Below the pieces are notes generated by a model. It was not told the DNA's origin and did no database searches. It saw nothing but the letters and a program-made list of their open reading frames with translations. 64,000 nt of DNA, from positions 310,001 through 374,000 of the forward strand of contig JACPXC010000007.1 of assembly GCA_016196755.1 (NCBI GenBank). Direction: 5' to 3'. Position numbers and translations under genes: made by a program. Positions 46,841 to 55,916 of the stretch are shown here, piece by piece. Origin of the DNA: Elusimicrobiota bacterium (GTDB lineage Bacteria; Elusimicrobiota; Elusimicrobia; UBA1565). Position 1 is the stretch's first letter, and each line of letters opens with the position of its first letter.

Positions 46841-47697
46841 GGCTTCTTCCCGAAGAGCTTGAGCGCCGCGATGGCGTACTCGGCCGCGACGAAGTCGTTG
46901 GTCCCTTCGGCGCCGAGGCGGTCGAGGAGAAGGTCGTAGTCCGGCGCCTCGCCGTAGTCGCCCAGGTAGCGCGCGGCCATGGCCCGGGTCGCCCAATCGG
47001 GGCTATTAAGGAACGCGCGGAGCTTGGCGAGGCCGTCGGGGCTGCCCAGGCGGGCCATGCCGCCCGCCGCGTAGACCCGGAGCAGGGGCTGGGGGTCGTT
47101 CTCCGCGGCCAGCTTGAGGAGGGGAGCGGCCTTCTCGGGGCGGCCCCAGGCGAGCATCGCCTCCATGGCGCCGAAGCGGACGGCCGGCTTGCGGTGAGCC
47201 ATCGCCTCGTGGAGTATGCGTTCATCCTTGCTGTCCTTGAGCCGGGCCAGCGCCACGAGGGCCGTGCCGCGCACCTCGTCGGAACGTTCCCAGCGGGCCA
47301 GGGTCTCGAGCCGTTCCCGGAAGGCGGGGTCGGGGTCGAGGGCCAGGGCCTCCGCCAATGGGACACCGGGATGGAGGTAGCGGTTCCGCAGCTGGAACGC
47401 CGCCGGGGAGCCCACGCTCAGGAGCTCCTCGAACGGGGTCCCGGCCAGGTTGGCGATGTTGGGCCGCATGTCATCGGACTTCTCGAGCAGGTCGAAGAGC
47501 GAGTTGACGATGAGGGGGTCGGTCTTCGGGGCCGGCCCGCCGGGCGCGGGGTCCCCGATCTGGACCCTCGGGGGCTGGAGCAGCTCGGGGGGCAGGTTCA
47601 AGGCGGCCTTCTCGGCCGGGGTGAGCTCCACGCAGCCCGCCAGAAGCAGGGCCGCGCCCAGGGCCAAGAATCGCGCTTGATTGTTCCGAGGTGCCAT
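46837..47697 (-). CDS. HEAT-repeat lipoprotein
   Basis: This 286-residue protein has a lipoprotein signal ending LLAGC (Cys22). A Pro-rich stretch is followed by HEAT-like repeats: RSDEVRGTALVALARLKDSK, KPAVRFGAMEAMLAWGR, PLLRVYAAGGMARLG, DWATRAMAARYLGDYG. It heads the operon with the second HEAT protein, ExbB, ExbD and TonB, and probably sits on the inner face of the outer membrane or the outer face of the inner membrane. The ATG at 47697 is 11 nt from a TATACT box. Confidence 0.82.
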   Translation of the reverse strand: MAPRNNQARFLALGAALLLAGCVELTPAEKAALNLPPELLQPPRVQIGDPAPGGPAPKTDPLIVNSLFDLLEKSDDMRPNIANLAGTPFEELLSVGSPAAFQLRNRYLHPGVPLAEALALDPDPAFRERLETLARWERSDEVRGTALVALARLKDSKDERILHEAMAHRKPAVRFGAMEAMLAWGRPEKAAPLLKLAAENDPQPLLRVYAAGGMARLGSPDGLAKLRAFLNSPDWATRAMAARYLGDYGEAPDYDLLLDRLGAEGTNDFVAAEYAIAALKLFGKKP

Positions 47698-47703
47698 CGT
47701 ACT

Positions 47704-47716
47704 CTTAGAGTATAGA
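47704..47716. promoter_or_regulatory. Overlapping divergent promoters around a palindrome
   Basis: The 22-nt gap between the HEAT lipoprotein gene and the 47720 gene contains TACTCTTAGAGTA, an odd-centred perfect palindrome. The minus strand reads TATACT (47714-47709) 11 nt before its ATG. The plus strand reads TAGAGT (47706-47711) 8 nt before its ATG. Both -10 boxes share the same bases. Confidence 0.4.
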
Positions 47717-47719
47717 CCT

Positions 47720-48814
47720 ATGGACCCCCGAAAGACCACCCCCCTGCTCCTCTCCCTGGCGCTCTGGGCCGCCCCGGCCGGCGCGGAGTTCAAGGTCTGC
47801 GCCTCGACCCCCTCGCTCGGCCTAGCGGCGAACGCCGACCTCGACGCCGAGGTTTGGCAAGAGGCGGACGGCGAGAAGCATCAGTTCAGCGACGACGTAT
47901 ACGGCACCCTCAAGGATTATCTCGACCGCGCGCGGCTCTCCCTGGCCCGCCCGGTGCCCAGTCTCGCCGGCTTCGCCGAGATCACCTCGAGCGAGGTCGC
48001 CAGGCTGCCCGTGACGTTCAAGACCCAGGGGATCGCCTTCGACGGGGCTACGCCGCTCTTCTCGTGGCGCTACGGGCTCCAGCGCACCGACGCGCGCTAC
48101 AAAGAGACCTTGACCCGCCCGCTGGCCATCCCGCCCGACATCCAGGCCGCGCACTACGACCCCGCGCGCAGGAACGGCTTCAGCCACATCGGCGACATCG
48201 ACGTGGCGGGCGGCAGGCTCCTGGCGCCGATCGAGGACGAGGACAACCGCACCAAGCCCTTCATCGCCCTCTTCGACCCCAAGACCCTCGAGTACACGGG
48301 AGAGAAGCATCTTTTGCCCGTCGACAAGCTGCCGCACGGGGTGCCGTGGGTGGCCGCCGACGCCGAGCGGCGGCTCTTCTACACGATGAACTGGAATTCC
48401 CAGGACCTCCAGGTCTTCTCGCTCGACGACTTTCGCTGGCTCCGGACCGTGCCGCTCAGCGTGGTGCGGGGGACCTCACCGGTCGTGCGGGTGCAGGGCG
48501 GCAAGGTGCACGAGGGGATGCTCTACCTTTCGAGCGACGCACCGGGCCGCAAGCGGGTCTACAAGGTCGACCCCGACGGCGGCGGCGCCTTGGAGCTCTT
48601 CGGTTTCGACGAGCCCGAGAAGGCCGCCTCCCAAGGGCTGGCCTTCGGCCCCGACGGCTCGCTGCACATCCTGGTCCTGGCGCCGTACTCCTACGACGAG
48701 GTCTTCGGCCCCCAGTACGAGATCAACGGCGACGACTGGAACCCGGCCTCGAAGCTGCTGCACTTCACGCGCGTGAAAGCGCCGCTGCGCCAACGACTCT
48801 GCGCCAGTCCCTGA
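47720..48814 (+). CDS. Exported beta-propeller-like protein, unknown
   Basis: This 364-residue protein has a signal peptide (DPRKTTPLLLSLALWAAPAGA). The mature chain has repeated beta-blade-like segments: HIGDIDVAGGRLLAPIED, LFDPKTLEYTGEKHLLP, GVPWVAADAERRLFYTMNW, QVFSLDDFRWLRTVPL, GLAFGPDGSLHILVL. No catalytic motif. The start at 47720 sits 8 nt after a -10 box and gives the signal peptide. It is divergent from the TonB operon; any functional link is a guess. Confidence 0.72.
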   Translation: MDPRKTTPLLLSLALWAAPAGAEFKVCASTPSLGLAANADLDAEVWQEADGEKHQFSDDVYGTLKDYLDRARLSLARPVPSLAGFAEITSSEVARLPVTFKTQGIAFDGATPLFSWRYGLQRTDARYKETLTRPLAIPPDIQAAHYDPARRNGFSHIGDIDVAGGRLLAPIEDEDNRTKPFIALFDPKTLEYTGEKHLLPVDKLPHGVPWVAADAERRLFYTMNWNSQDLQVFSLDDFRWLRTVPLSVVRGTSPVVRVQGGKVHEGMLYLSSDAPGRKRVYKVDPDGGGALELFGFDEPEKAASQGLAFGPDGSLHILVLAPYSYDEVFGPQYEINGDDWNPASKLLHFTRVKAPLRQRLCASP

Positions 48815-48819
48815 TGCGG

Positions 48820-49296
48820 TCAAGGCCGTCCCATGCCCCAACTCAGCAGGGACTTCTCGCTGGGCTCGGCCTCGTCGGATAGCGCCTCGCGGACCAGCCC
48901 CAGGCCTGGAGCGTAGAACCGTTCCCCGGAGCCCGCGTCGCCCCCGGCGATGAGGACGACGACCCGCAGGCAGCCCTCGAAGCGCCCGGCCGGGGTTTCG
49001 ACCACGGCGTCGTCGTCGGCGATGCGCAGGGCCTCGTTGGCCGTCGCCCACGAGGCCCCCACCGCGGGCGGCTCGGGCAGTTCGACGACGCCCTCGACGC
49101 GGACCGAGGAGGCGTCGGCCACGACGCTGAAGTCGAGCCACGGGCGCTCATCGACGCGGCTGCGGCAGGCGGCCCGCGTGCTCCCCGCGAAGGACTCCGC
49201 CGACACCACCTCGACGCGGATGACCTTCCGGCCGCGCGGCGTCTCAACCTCGTAGGTCCAGAACCGGCCGGCCTCGAGCGGGAAGTAGTCCGCCAT
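48820..49296 (-). CDS. Small beta-rich protein, unknown
   Basis: This 158-residue protein without a signal peptide begins MADYFPLEAGRFWTYEVETPRG and ends ERFYAPGLGLVREAL. This is the pattern of a lipocalin- or DUF-type beta domain often found in putative lipoproteins (a LRFW-to-Y.PGVGLV layout). The ATG overlaps the stop of the glycosyltransferase gene (TGATG), making it the last gene of the hem operon. Confidence 0.6.
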   Translation of the reverse strand: MADYFPLEAGRFWTYEVETPRGRKVIRVEVVSAESFAGSTRAACRSRVDERPWLDFSVVADASSVRVEGVVELPEPPAVGASWATANEALRIADDDAVVETPAGRFEGCLRVVVLIAGGDAGSGERFYAPGLGLVREALSDEAEPSEKSLLSWGMGRP

Positions 49297-51476
49297 CAGA
49301 GCCCCTGCCGGGCCAGCACGTCGACCACGACGCCAAAGGAGTTGAGCGGTCCCGGCCCCGCCGCGGGCTCCGCGCGCAGGGCGTAGACCGTCAGCCAGCG
49401 CGGCTCCTCCCCGCCGTCCTCGCGCGTCTCCCAGAGCTTGTCGAGCCAGCGGCTCACGAAGCGGTCGACCACGACGCCGCCCGCCGTCTCTCGCGGCAGG
49501 ACGGCCGGCGAGTCGTGCCGGAAGTAGAGCCCCCGCACGCTGACGAGCAGGTGGGTCACGCCCATGCCGGCCAGCCGACGCCGCAGCTCGTCGTCGTCGG
49601 AGGCCGCCGCCGCGGCGGTCCAGAAGGGATTGGCGTCGTAGACCGTGGCGGCGACGAAATCCCGCTCGAGATGGAAGCCGCGCGACTCGCCGACCAGGAG
49701 GACCTTGGCGCCGGCGGGGGTGTTCGCGTTGATCCAGGCCGCCGCGGGATACGGCGGGAGGCCGTAGGTCACGCGCTGGCGCGAGAGGTATTCCGCGCGG
49801 GTCCCCGGACCGCGCAGGAAGTTCCACTGCCCGATCCCATAACCCTGCCGGTACACGCACTGCAAGGCCAGGAGCGAGCCGACCAGGGCGGCGCCCCAGG
49901 CCGCGCGCTTCATGCCCGCGGGCCAGGCGGCCTTCTCGACGGCCAGCGCGACAGCCGCGGCCAGAAGCGGCAAGGAGGGGACGACGTAGCGCACCAGGTT
50001 GGAGGCAAGCGCCCAGGCCGCCATGCCGGCCGCCGCCGTCCCCGCGATGAGCCGCCAGGCGTCCGGCGCGACGTCGTTGCGCCATCGCGCGACCAGCACG
50101 AACGGGAGCAGGGCGATGAAGACCGGGCCCGGCCAATCGCCCAGGGGCCAGTCCCCCAGCGTGCAGCGCAGCGGCAGGGAGACGAGGTCGAGGAAGCCCT
50201 GCCGCGTGGTCAGCGCCGCGCCGAGGTCGCGCGAGCCGGCCGCCTCGAGGAAGCCCTTCCAGTCGGCGGGACGCAGGGTCCCCAGGCGCCCGTGGAGGAA
50301 CGGATAGAACGGGTTCCCATAGTGGAAGGCGTTCTTCACGAACCACGGGCTGGCCGCCGCCGCCGCGACGGCGGCCATGACGGCGGTCTCGCGCCAGGGG
50401 CGGCCGGCGCGGCGACCCAGCCAACCGTGGCCGAGGACGAGCAGGCCCGCGGCCGGAAGGGTGTTGAACTTGGTCCCCACCGCGAAGCCGGCGAGGAGCC
50501 CGGCCAAGGCCGCGGGTCCCATCCCGCCCGCGGTCCCGGTCAGGACGCAGAGCGTCGCGGCCACATAGAACGCCGAGGCCAGATCGACCCCGCAGGCCCA
50601 ACTAGCGTAGTCGACCAGCGGGCAGAGATAGAAAAGTAGGGTGGCCAAGGCCGCCGTCCGAGGTCCGGCCAGCCGCCGCAGGCAGGCGAACACCGCCGCC
50701 GCCGCGGCCATGCCGAACCCGGCGTGCAGGAACCCCGCCAGGTCCTCGCCCGAGACGGCCAGGGCCAGCCCGTAGAGCAGTTGGACGCCCAGCGGCAGGC
50801 CGGCGTAGATGTTCTCAGGCGTGGCGATGACCGCGCCGCGCATGAGGTAGAGGCTGGGCAGAGACAGGTGGTAGACCAGCGAGTCATAGAAGACCTCGGG
50901 GGCCGCCGCCGCTAGGACGTTGAGGGCGGCGGCCAGCGCCACGACGGCCAGAGCCGTCCAGCCGAGCAGACCCAACGGCTCGCGGCCGGTCTCCTCGGGT
51001 CTTTGGCCGCGGAACTCGCGCCAGAGCAGGGCCGTCCCTCCCAAGGCCGCGGTCCAGTAGACGGCGCGCAGGGCGGCCGGGGTGAAGACTCCCGCGCCCC
51101 CGAGGCACAGAAGGAGCAGAGAAAGGGTCCCCAGTCCCAGCCCCGCGTCGACGAGCACGGTCTCGAGGCCGCGCGGCCGCGCGCCGACCAGCGCCCGGCG
51201 CAGGACCCCGCCCAGCCCGGCCGCGCCCGCCCACAGCAAGGCCAAGAGCGCGAGGTCGCGGGCCAGGACTCCGGCGAGGAGCCGCGGCGCGCGCGCCAGG
51301 AGGTCGGCCATGTCGAGCCAATCGCCGGAAGCGAAGAACAGCCGCTTCTTGGCGTAGCAGGCGGCCACGAAGGCCAGCCAGAGCCCGGCCGCCAGCGCGG
51401 CGGCGGGGACGGGAAGGAGGAGCCCCAGCGACGGCTCGGAGGGCGGGACGGTCTTCTTGGTCCGCGCCTTGCTCAA
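49296..51476 (-). CDS. Multi-TM glycosyltransferase (GT39/GT-C-like)
   Basis: This 726-residue membrane protein has about 12 TM helices. After the second group of helices, the loop AAPEVFYDSLVYHLSLPSLYLMRG holds the acidic residue expected in the first luminal loop of GT-C enzymes, and SWACGVDLASAFY follows. The last 180 residues are soluble (for example VLLVGESRGFHLERDFVAATVYDAN). It would move a sugar from a lipid-phosphate donor to protein or glycan. TTG 51476 overlaps the hemL stop (TTGA). Confidence 0.78.
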   Translation of the reverse strand: MSKARTKKTVPPSEPSLGLLLPVPAAALAAGLWLAFVAACYAKKRLFFASGDWLDMADLLARAPRLLAGVLARDLALLALLWAGAAGLGGVLRRALVGARPRGLETVLVDAGLGLGTLSLLLLCLGGAGVFTPAALRAVYWTAALGGTALLWREFRGQRPEETGREPLGLLGWTALAVVALAAALNVLAAAAPEVFYDSLVYHLSLPSLYLMRGAVIATPENIYAGLPLGVQLLYGLALAVSGEDLAGFLHAGFGMAAAAAVFACLRRLAGPRTAALATLLFYLCPLVDYASWACGVDLASAFYVAATLCVLTGTAGGMGPAALAGLLAGFAVGTKFNTLPAAGLLVLGHGWLGRRAGRPWRETAVMAAVAAAAASPWFVKNAFHYGNPFYPFLHGRLGTLRPADWKGFLEAAGSRDLGAALTTRQGFLDLVSLPLRCTLGDWPLGDWPGPVFIALLPFVLVARWRNDVAPDAWRLIAGTAAAGMAAWALASNLVRYVVPSLPLLAAAVALAVEKAAWPAGMKRAAWGAALVGSLLALQCVYRQGYGIGQWNFLRGPGTRAEYLSRQRVTYGLPPYPAAAWINANTPAGAKVLLVGESRGFHLERDFVAATVYDANPFWTAAAAASDDDELRRRLAGMGVTHLLVSVRGLYFRHDSPAVLPRETAGGVVVDRFVSRWLDKLWETREDGGEEPRWLTVYALRAEPAAGPGPLNSFGVVVDVLARQGL

Positions 51477-52750
51477 AGCCGTCGGATGGCGCGGGCGGCG
51501 GCGTCGAGCGTGCGCTCGAGGTCCAGCGTGCTATGGGCGGAGGACAGCATCGCCGCCTCGAACTGCGCGGGCGGGAAGTAGACGCCGCGCTCGAGCAGGC
51601 CGTGGAAGAAGCGCGCGTAGGCCTTGGTGTCCGAGGTCTTGGCGCTGGCCATGTCGCGGACATGCGTCTCGGTGAAGAACACCGTGAACATCGAGGCCAC
51701 GTGGTTGACCTGCAGCGGCAGGCCCTTGAAGCGCCCCATCCCGCGCAGCTCGGTGACGATGACGCGCGTCATCTCGGCCATGCGCGCGTAGGGCCTCTCG
51801 CGGCGCAGGACGTCGAGCGTGGCCAGGCCCGCCGCCATCGCCACCGGGTTGCCCGAAAGCGTGCCGGCCTGATAGACCGGCCCCTGCGGCGCCACGAGGT
51901 CCATGACCTCGCGGCGGCCGCCGTAGCAGCCCACCGGGAAGCCCCCGCCGACGATCTTGCCGAGGGTCGTGAGGTCGGGCGTGATGCGCATCCCGGTCTG
52001 GGCGCCGCCGTAGAAGAACCGGAAGCCGGTGATCACCTCGTCGAAAATGAGCAGCGTCTTGGACTTCTTGGTCAGCTCGCGCAGGGTCTCGAGGAACGGC
52101 GGCTCGGGCGCCACCACGCCCATGTTGGCCGCCACCGGCTCCACGATGACCGCGGCGATCTTGCGGCCGTGGCGGCGGAAGGCCTCCCGCACCGCCGGGA
52201 TGTCGTTATAAGGGAGGCAGAGCGTGGTCTTGGCCCAGGCGGCGGGAACGCCGGCGGAGTCGGGCCGTCCCAGCGTGGTGGCCCCGGAGCCCGCGGCGAC
52301 CAGCAGGCTGTCGGCATGGCCGTGGTAGCCGCCGACGAACTTCACGATGAGCTCGCGGCCGGTATAAGCGCGGGCCAGGCGCAGGGCGCTCATCACGGCC
52401 TCGGTGCCCGAGCTCGTAAAGCGCAGGCGCTCCATCGAGGGCAGAGCCGCGCGCACGGCCTCGGCGAGCCGGAGCTCCTCCTCGGTCGGCGCGCCGAAGC
52501 TAGAGCCTTTGCGCAGGGCGCGCTCGGCCGCGCGGACCACGGCGGGGTGGGCGTGGCCCAGGATCATCGGACCCCAGGAGAGCACGTAGTCGACGTAAGA
52601 TTTTCCGTCGGCGTCGGTCAGATGCGCCCCGGCGCCCGAGCGCATGAAGACCGGGTCCCCGCCCACCGCGCGGAAGGCGCGTACCGGGGAATCCACCCCG
52701 CCCGGCAGGACCTTCTTGGACGCCGCAAACAGCGCCTTGGACTTTCGCAT
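51473..52750 (-). CDS. hemL: Glutamate-1-semialdehyde 2,1-aminomutase
   Basis: This 425-residue class III aminotransferase-fold enzyme begins SKALFAASKKVLPGGVDSPVRAF, typical of HemL. It has RFTSSGTEAVMSALRLARA, GGYHGHAD, D237 in IFDEVITGFR and the PLP lysine K265 in TTLGKIVGGGFPVG. It converts glutamate-1-semialdehyde to 5-aminolevulinate in the C5 heme pathway. It follows hemB (TGATG). Other hem genes are not in the window. Confidence 0.95.
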   Translation of the reverse strand: MRKSKALFAASKKVLPGGVDSPVRAFRAVGGDPVFMRSGAGAHLTDADGKSYVDYVLSWGPMILGHAHPAVVRAAERALRKGSSFGAPTEEELRLAEAVRAALPSMERLRFTSSGTEAVMSALRLARAYTGRELIVKFVGGYHGHADSLLVAAGSGATTLGRPDSAGVPAAWAKTTLCLPYNDIPAVREAFRRHGRKIAAVIVEPVAANMGVVAPEPPFLETLRELTKKSKTLLIFDEVITGFRFFYGGAQTGMRITPDLTTLGKIVGGGFPVGCYGGRREVMDLVAPQGPVYQAGTLSGNPVAMAAGLATLDVLRRERPYARMAEMTRVIVTELRGMGRFKGLPLQVNHVASMFTVFFTETHVRDMASAKTSDTKAYARFFHGLLERGVYFPPAQFEAAMLSSAHSTLDLERTLDAAARAIRRL

Positions 52751-53736
52751 CACGCCCCCAGCCAGCGCGCGGCGTCGAGCGCATGGTATGTCAGGATGAA
52801 ATCGGCGCCGGCGCGCTTGATGCCGGTCAGGACCTCGAGCGCGGTGCGCTTCTCGTCCATCCAGCCCTTCTCGGCCGCCGCCTTGACCATGGCGTACTCG
52901 CCTGAGACGCTGTAGGCCGCGGTGGGCAGGCCGAAGCGCCGGCGGACCTCGAGCAGGACGTCGAGGTAGGCCATGGCGGGCTTGACCATCAGCATGTCGG
53001 CGCCCTCCTCGACGTCGAGCGCCGCCTCGCGCAGGGCCTCGTCGCGGTTGGCCGGGTCCATCTGGTAGGTCGAGCGGTCGCCGAAGGCGGGGGGCGACTC
53101 GGCGGCATCGCGGAACGGCCCGTAGAAAGCGCTCGAGTACTTGACCGCGTACGCCAGGATCGGCGTGTCTCGGTGGCCGGAGGCGTCGAGGGCCTTGCGG
53201 ATGACCCCGACCTGCCCGTCGGCCATCCCGCTCGGGGCCACGACGTCGAAGCCGGCCTCGGCCTGGCTGCGCGCGGTCTTGGCCACGAGCTCGAGGGTGG
53301 CGTCGTTGTCGAGGATAAACGAGTCCCGCGACTTGCGGATGACCCCGCAGTGGCCGTGGTCGGTGTACTCGCAGAAGCAGAGGTCGGCGATGACGACGAG
53401 GCCCGGGACGGCTTCCTTGACCGCGCGGGCGGCGCGCTGGACGATGCCGTCTTTGGCGTAGGCCCCCGAGGCGCGCGCGTCCTTCTTGTCGGGGATGCCG
53501 AAGAGGATGACGGCCGGCACGCCCAGGCGAGCGGCCTCGCGCGCCGGACCAACCACGGTGTCGACCGACCACTGGTAGACGCCCGGCATCGACCGGATCG
53601 GGCGCTTCTCCCCTTTGCCGGGACGGACGAAGAGCGGCAGGACGAGGTCCCGGGGGGTCAACTCGGTCTCGCGGACCATGGCCCGCAGGCCGGCGGAGGC
53701 GCGCAGGCGGCGCAGGCGCTGGGTCGGGAAGGCCAT
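52750..53736 (-). CDS. hemB: Delta-aminolevulinic acid dehydratase (porphobilinogen synthase)
   Basis: This 328-residue enzyme has the catalytic zinc cysteines C120, C122 and C130 ([14 protein letters not shown]) and the two active-site lysines K199 ([14 protein letters not shown]) and K252 ([11 protein letters not shown]). It condenses two 5-aminolevulinate molecules. The ATG at 53736 is 6 nt from a TATACT box, so the operon message is probably leaderless. Confidence 0.95.
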   Translation of the reverse strand: MAFPTQRLRRLRASAGLRAMVRETELTPRDLVLPLFVRPGKGEKRPIRSMPGVYQWSVDTVVGPAREAARLGVPAVILFGIPDKKDARASGAYAKDGIVQRAARAVKEAVPGLVVIADLCFCEYTDHGHCGVIRKSRDSFILDNDATLELVAKTARSQAEAGFDVVAPSGMADGQVGVIRKALDASGHRDTPILAYAVKYSSAFYGPFRDAAESPPAFGDRSTYQMDPANRDEALREAALDVEEGADMLMVKPAMAYLDVLLEVRRRFGLPTAAYSVSGEYAMVKAAAEKGWMDEKRTALEVLTGIKRAGADFILTYHALDAARWLGA

Positions 53737-53742
53737 GGGCGG

Positions 53743-53762
53743 AGTATACAAGGTTGTATAAT
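53743..53762. promoter_or_regulatory. Divergent promoters between hemB and the 53803 gene
   Basis: On the minus strand TATACT (53748-53743) ends 6 nt before the hemB ATG. On the plus strand TATAAT (53757-53762) serves the 53803 gene, with a leader of about 34 nt and a GGAGGAA site. The two boxes are 8 bp apart. Confidence 0.45.
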
Positions 53763-53802
53763 ACCCCTCACAGGGTTGCGGTTGACGCCCCCCGGAGGAA
53801 CC

Positions 53803-54192
53803 ATGGCAGTTCGCAAGCGCAAGACCGAAAAGACCCAGCTCTCGCCCGTCGAAGTCCTGGCCGTCACCGGCGCCAAGCCCAAGAAAGCCCGCAAGGCGCC
53901 GAAAGCCGCGAAGGCGCCCGCCGTCCTGCTGGACTACCCCCAGGAAGGCGAGGCCGTCCTCCCCGGCTCCTACACGATCCGCGTCGCCGCCGGCTGCGAG
54001 CACAAGGTCGAGCTTTCGATCGACGGCGGCCCCTGGACCGAGTGCCGGCAGTCGGTCGGCTACTACTGGTACGACTGGAACCCCAGCGCGCCCGGCGAGC
54101 ACCGCCTCGTGGCGCGGGCCAAGAACGGCGGGCCGCGTTTTATGACCTCCGAAGAGCGGGTCTGCCTGGTCCTTCCCCCCTCGGCCAATTAG
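53803..54192 (+). CDS. Small protein with Ig-like or carbohydrate-binding-like fold, unknown
   Basis: This 129-residue protein has a strong GGAGGAA site. Residues 1-38 are Lys/Ala-rich and probably disordered ([14 protein letters not shown]). Residues 40-125 look like a beta-sandwich: [37 protein letters not shown] and [12 protein letters not shown]. No signal peptide. The TAG stop overlaps the methyltransferase GTG (TAGTG), so the pair is coupled. Its role is unknown. Confidence 0.65.
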   Translation: MAVRKRKTEKTQLSPVEVLAVTGAKPKKARKAPKAAKAPAVLLDYPQEGEAVLPGSYTIRVAAGCEHKVELSIDGGPWTECRQSVGYYWYDWNPSAPGEHRLVARAKNGGPRFMTSEERVCLVLPPSAN

Positions 54193-54818
54193 TGCCCGAC
54201 GCGGTCAAGGGCCTCGTCGAGCAGCTCGGCGGCTGGGACGGGGTCTACAAGACCGTCAAGCCGGAGGAGCTGCCCTGGAACGCGGGCTTCCCGGACTCCG
54301 ACCTCAGGCGCTTGGTCGAGGCTTCCCGCCTGCCGCTCGGGCGGGCGCTCGACGCCGGGACCGGACCCGGGCATGACGCGGCCTACCTGGCCTTGAACGG
54401 CTGGGACGTCCTGGCCGTCGACGTCTCCCCGGCGGCCTTGGCGCTGGCGGCGCGCACCGTGCGCGCCGCCTACGCCGAGGGCCGCGTCACGCTGCGCCAG
54501 GCCGACGTTCTGACGCTGCGCGAGCCCGCGGAATCCTTCGCCTTGGTCCACGACCGCGGCTGCTTCCACACCCTCGACGCGAAGGACCGCCCGCGCTACG
54601 TCGCGCTGGTCGAGCGTCTGCTCGGCCCCGGGGGCAAGGTAGTCCTGAGGACCTTCAGCGACAAAGAGCCCGCCGGGCCGGGGCCGCACCGCTTCCCCAA
54701 GGCCGAGCTCGAGACCGCCTGGTCGTCCGGCTTCGTGTTCGAGGAGCTCCGCGAGGGGATCTTCGAGGGCCCCCGCAAGCCGAAAGCCTGGCTCGCTCTC
54801 CTTAGAAAAAGGAGCTAG
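54192..54818 (+). CDS. Class I SAM-dependent methyltransferase
   Basis: This 208-residue protein from GTG 54192 has [16 protein letters not shown], then motif [18 protein letters not shown] (51-67), motif [27 protein letters not shown] and the post-motif region [22 protein letters not shown]. The PWN/pattern around 28-36 resembles thiopurine-methyltransferase-like and TehB-like small-molecule methyltransferases. The substrate is unknown. It is convergent with the 54815 gene, sharing CTAG. Confidence 0.82.
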   Translation: MPDAVKGLVEQLGGWDGVYKTVKPEELPWNAGFPDSDLRRLVEASRLPLGRALDAGTGPGHDAAYLALNGWDVLAVDVSPAALALAARTVRAAYAEGRVTLRQADVLTLREPAESFALVHDRGCFHTLDAKDRPRYVALVERLLGPGGKVVLRTFSDKEPAGPGPHRFPKAELETAWSSGFVFEELREGIFEGPRKPKAWLALLRKRS

Positions 54819-55222
54819 AGCTTCTCCTCGAGCATCTTCTGGATGCCGGTCGTCCGCTCCCCGACATCGTCGATGTTCGAGCAGGGCTGGTGGTCGATCG
54901 TCAGCGTGCCGCCCTCGAAGCTGAAGCTGGAGCACGAGAAGCCTTCCTTCGTGTTCGCCACCAGGACCTTCTTCAAGCCGCCCTTGAGCGCGTCCTTGCC
55001 CATCTGGTCGACGGCGATGGCCTTCACCGCGTCGCGCAGCGGCACGAAGTAGACTTTCGGGAAGGCGTCGGCGTAGAGGTGGCTGTAGCCCTCGGCGGCC
55101 AGGGTGTCCCACTGCACCTCGAGGGGCACGTCGAACCCGGCGGCCTGGTCGATCTCCTGCTTAAGAGCGGGGAACTGCTTGTCCTTGAACTCCTCAACGG
55201 CGCGGCGCTCGGCTAAGCCCAT
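54815..55222 (-). CDS. Cytoplasmic protein of unknown function
   Basis: This 135-residue protein has no signal peptide. Helical N-terminus (AERRAVEEFKDKQFPALKQEI) followed by an alpha/beta region with LEVQWDTLAAEGYSHLYADAFPKVYF and a C-terminal FEGGTLTIDHQP. I have a sense of a conserved hypothetical family but cannot name it. A strong AAAGGAGG site precedes the ATG at 55222. Confidence 0.65.
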   Translation of the reverse strand: MGLAERRAVEEFKDKQFPALKQEIDQAAGFDVPLEVQWDTLAAEGYSHLYADAFPKVYFVPLRDAVKAIAVDQMGKDALKGGLKKVLVANTKEGFSCSSFSFEGGTLTIDHQPCSNIDDVGERTTGIQKMLEEKL

Positions 55223-55243
55223 ACAGCCTCCTTTGCGGCTTTC

Positions 55244-55879
55244 TTAAAGAGCCTGCTCCAACGCGGCCTTGGCCGCGGCCTCAAGGCCGGACGGCAGGGC
55301 GCGCGACAGGTCGACCGACACGACTATCCCGCCGTCAACGGCCGCGGCCGAGAGAAGTGCCCCGGTCCTATGGACGAGCTTGACGGCCTTCACCTTGGAC
55401 CAGGCTTCGCGGCCCATCGGGTCGGACGCGCTGGCGGCGACCGCAGGCGCCAGAGCGCGGGCCAAGTCGCGGATGTTTAGGTTCGCGTCGCCGCTCTCCG
55501 GGATGTCTTCCCAGACGGGCTCGATGGCCGGAGAACTCCCGGCCAACTCGCGGCGCAGTTCGAGACGGGTCGGCGGCGTCTCGCCCGGCGTCCGCAGCGT
55601 CCCGCCGGAGAGCGCTCCCGCGAAGCGCAGGTGGTTGCGCACGACGACTCCGGCCACCTCGCCCAGGCCGGTGAAGAAGACGCCGCCGTCGTCGAGGCTC
55701 AGCACGACGCCCTTCTCCTCGACCCGGAGGAGCAGCCCTCCGATCGACTGGCCCTGGCGCGTGAGCAGCTGAAGGGAGGGCCGTTCCGCCCCCTTGTCGG
55801 CGGCCTCGGCGAGCCGGCGCAGCAGGGCCGGCGGCTCGGCGGCGGGATACTGCAGCGCCACCCTCAGCGTTTCGTCCAT
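55244..55879 (-). CDS. Cytoplasmic protein of unknown function
   Basis: This 211-residue protein without a signal peptide shows a beta-rich central part (SIGGLLLRVEEKGVVLSLDDGGVFFTGLGEVAGVVVRNH), reminiscent of an Sm- or PilZ-like barrel that could bind a ligand. A helical domain and a C-terminal segment (GGIVVSVDLSRALPSG) follow. It has a near-consensus leaderless promoter and is followed after 21 nt by the 54815 gene. No family recognised. Confidence 0.65.
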   Translation of the reverse strand: MDETLRVALQYPAAEPPALLRRLAEAADKGAERPSLQLLTRQGQSIGGLLLRVEEKGVVLSLDDGGVFFTGLGEVAGVVVRNHLRFAGALSGGTLRTPGETPPTRLELRRELAGSSPAIEPVWEDIPESGDANLNIRDLARALAPAVAASASDPMGREAWSKVKAVKLVHRTGALLSAAAVDGGIVVSVDLSRALPSGLEAAAKAALEQAL

Positions 55880-55887
55880 CGTCGCTG

Positions 55888-55916
55888 AGTGTAGCCCCCG
55901 TCCCCAACCCTGTCAA
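55888..55916 (-). promoter_or_regulatory. Near-consensus leaderless promoter of the 55244-55879 gene
   Basis: On the minus strand TTGACA (55916-55911), a 17-nt spacer and TACACT (55893-55888), then 8 nt to the ATG at 55879. The -35 is a perfect consensus. Confidence 0.65.

Noticed and set aside
52750-54102. Longer hemB frame beginning at 54102
   Set aside because: The extension is antisense to the 53803 gene and has no HemB similarity; the family start is [11 protein letters not shown] at 53736.
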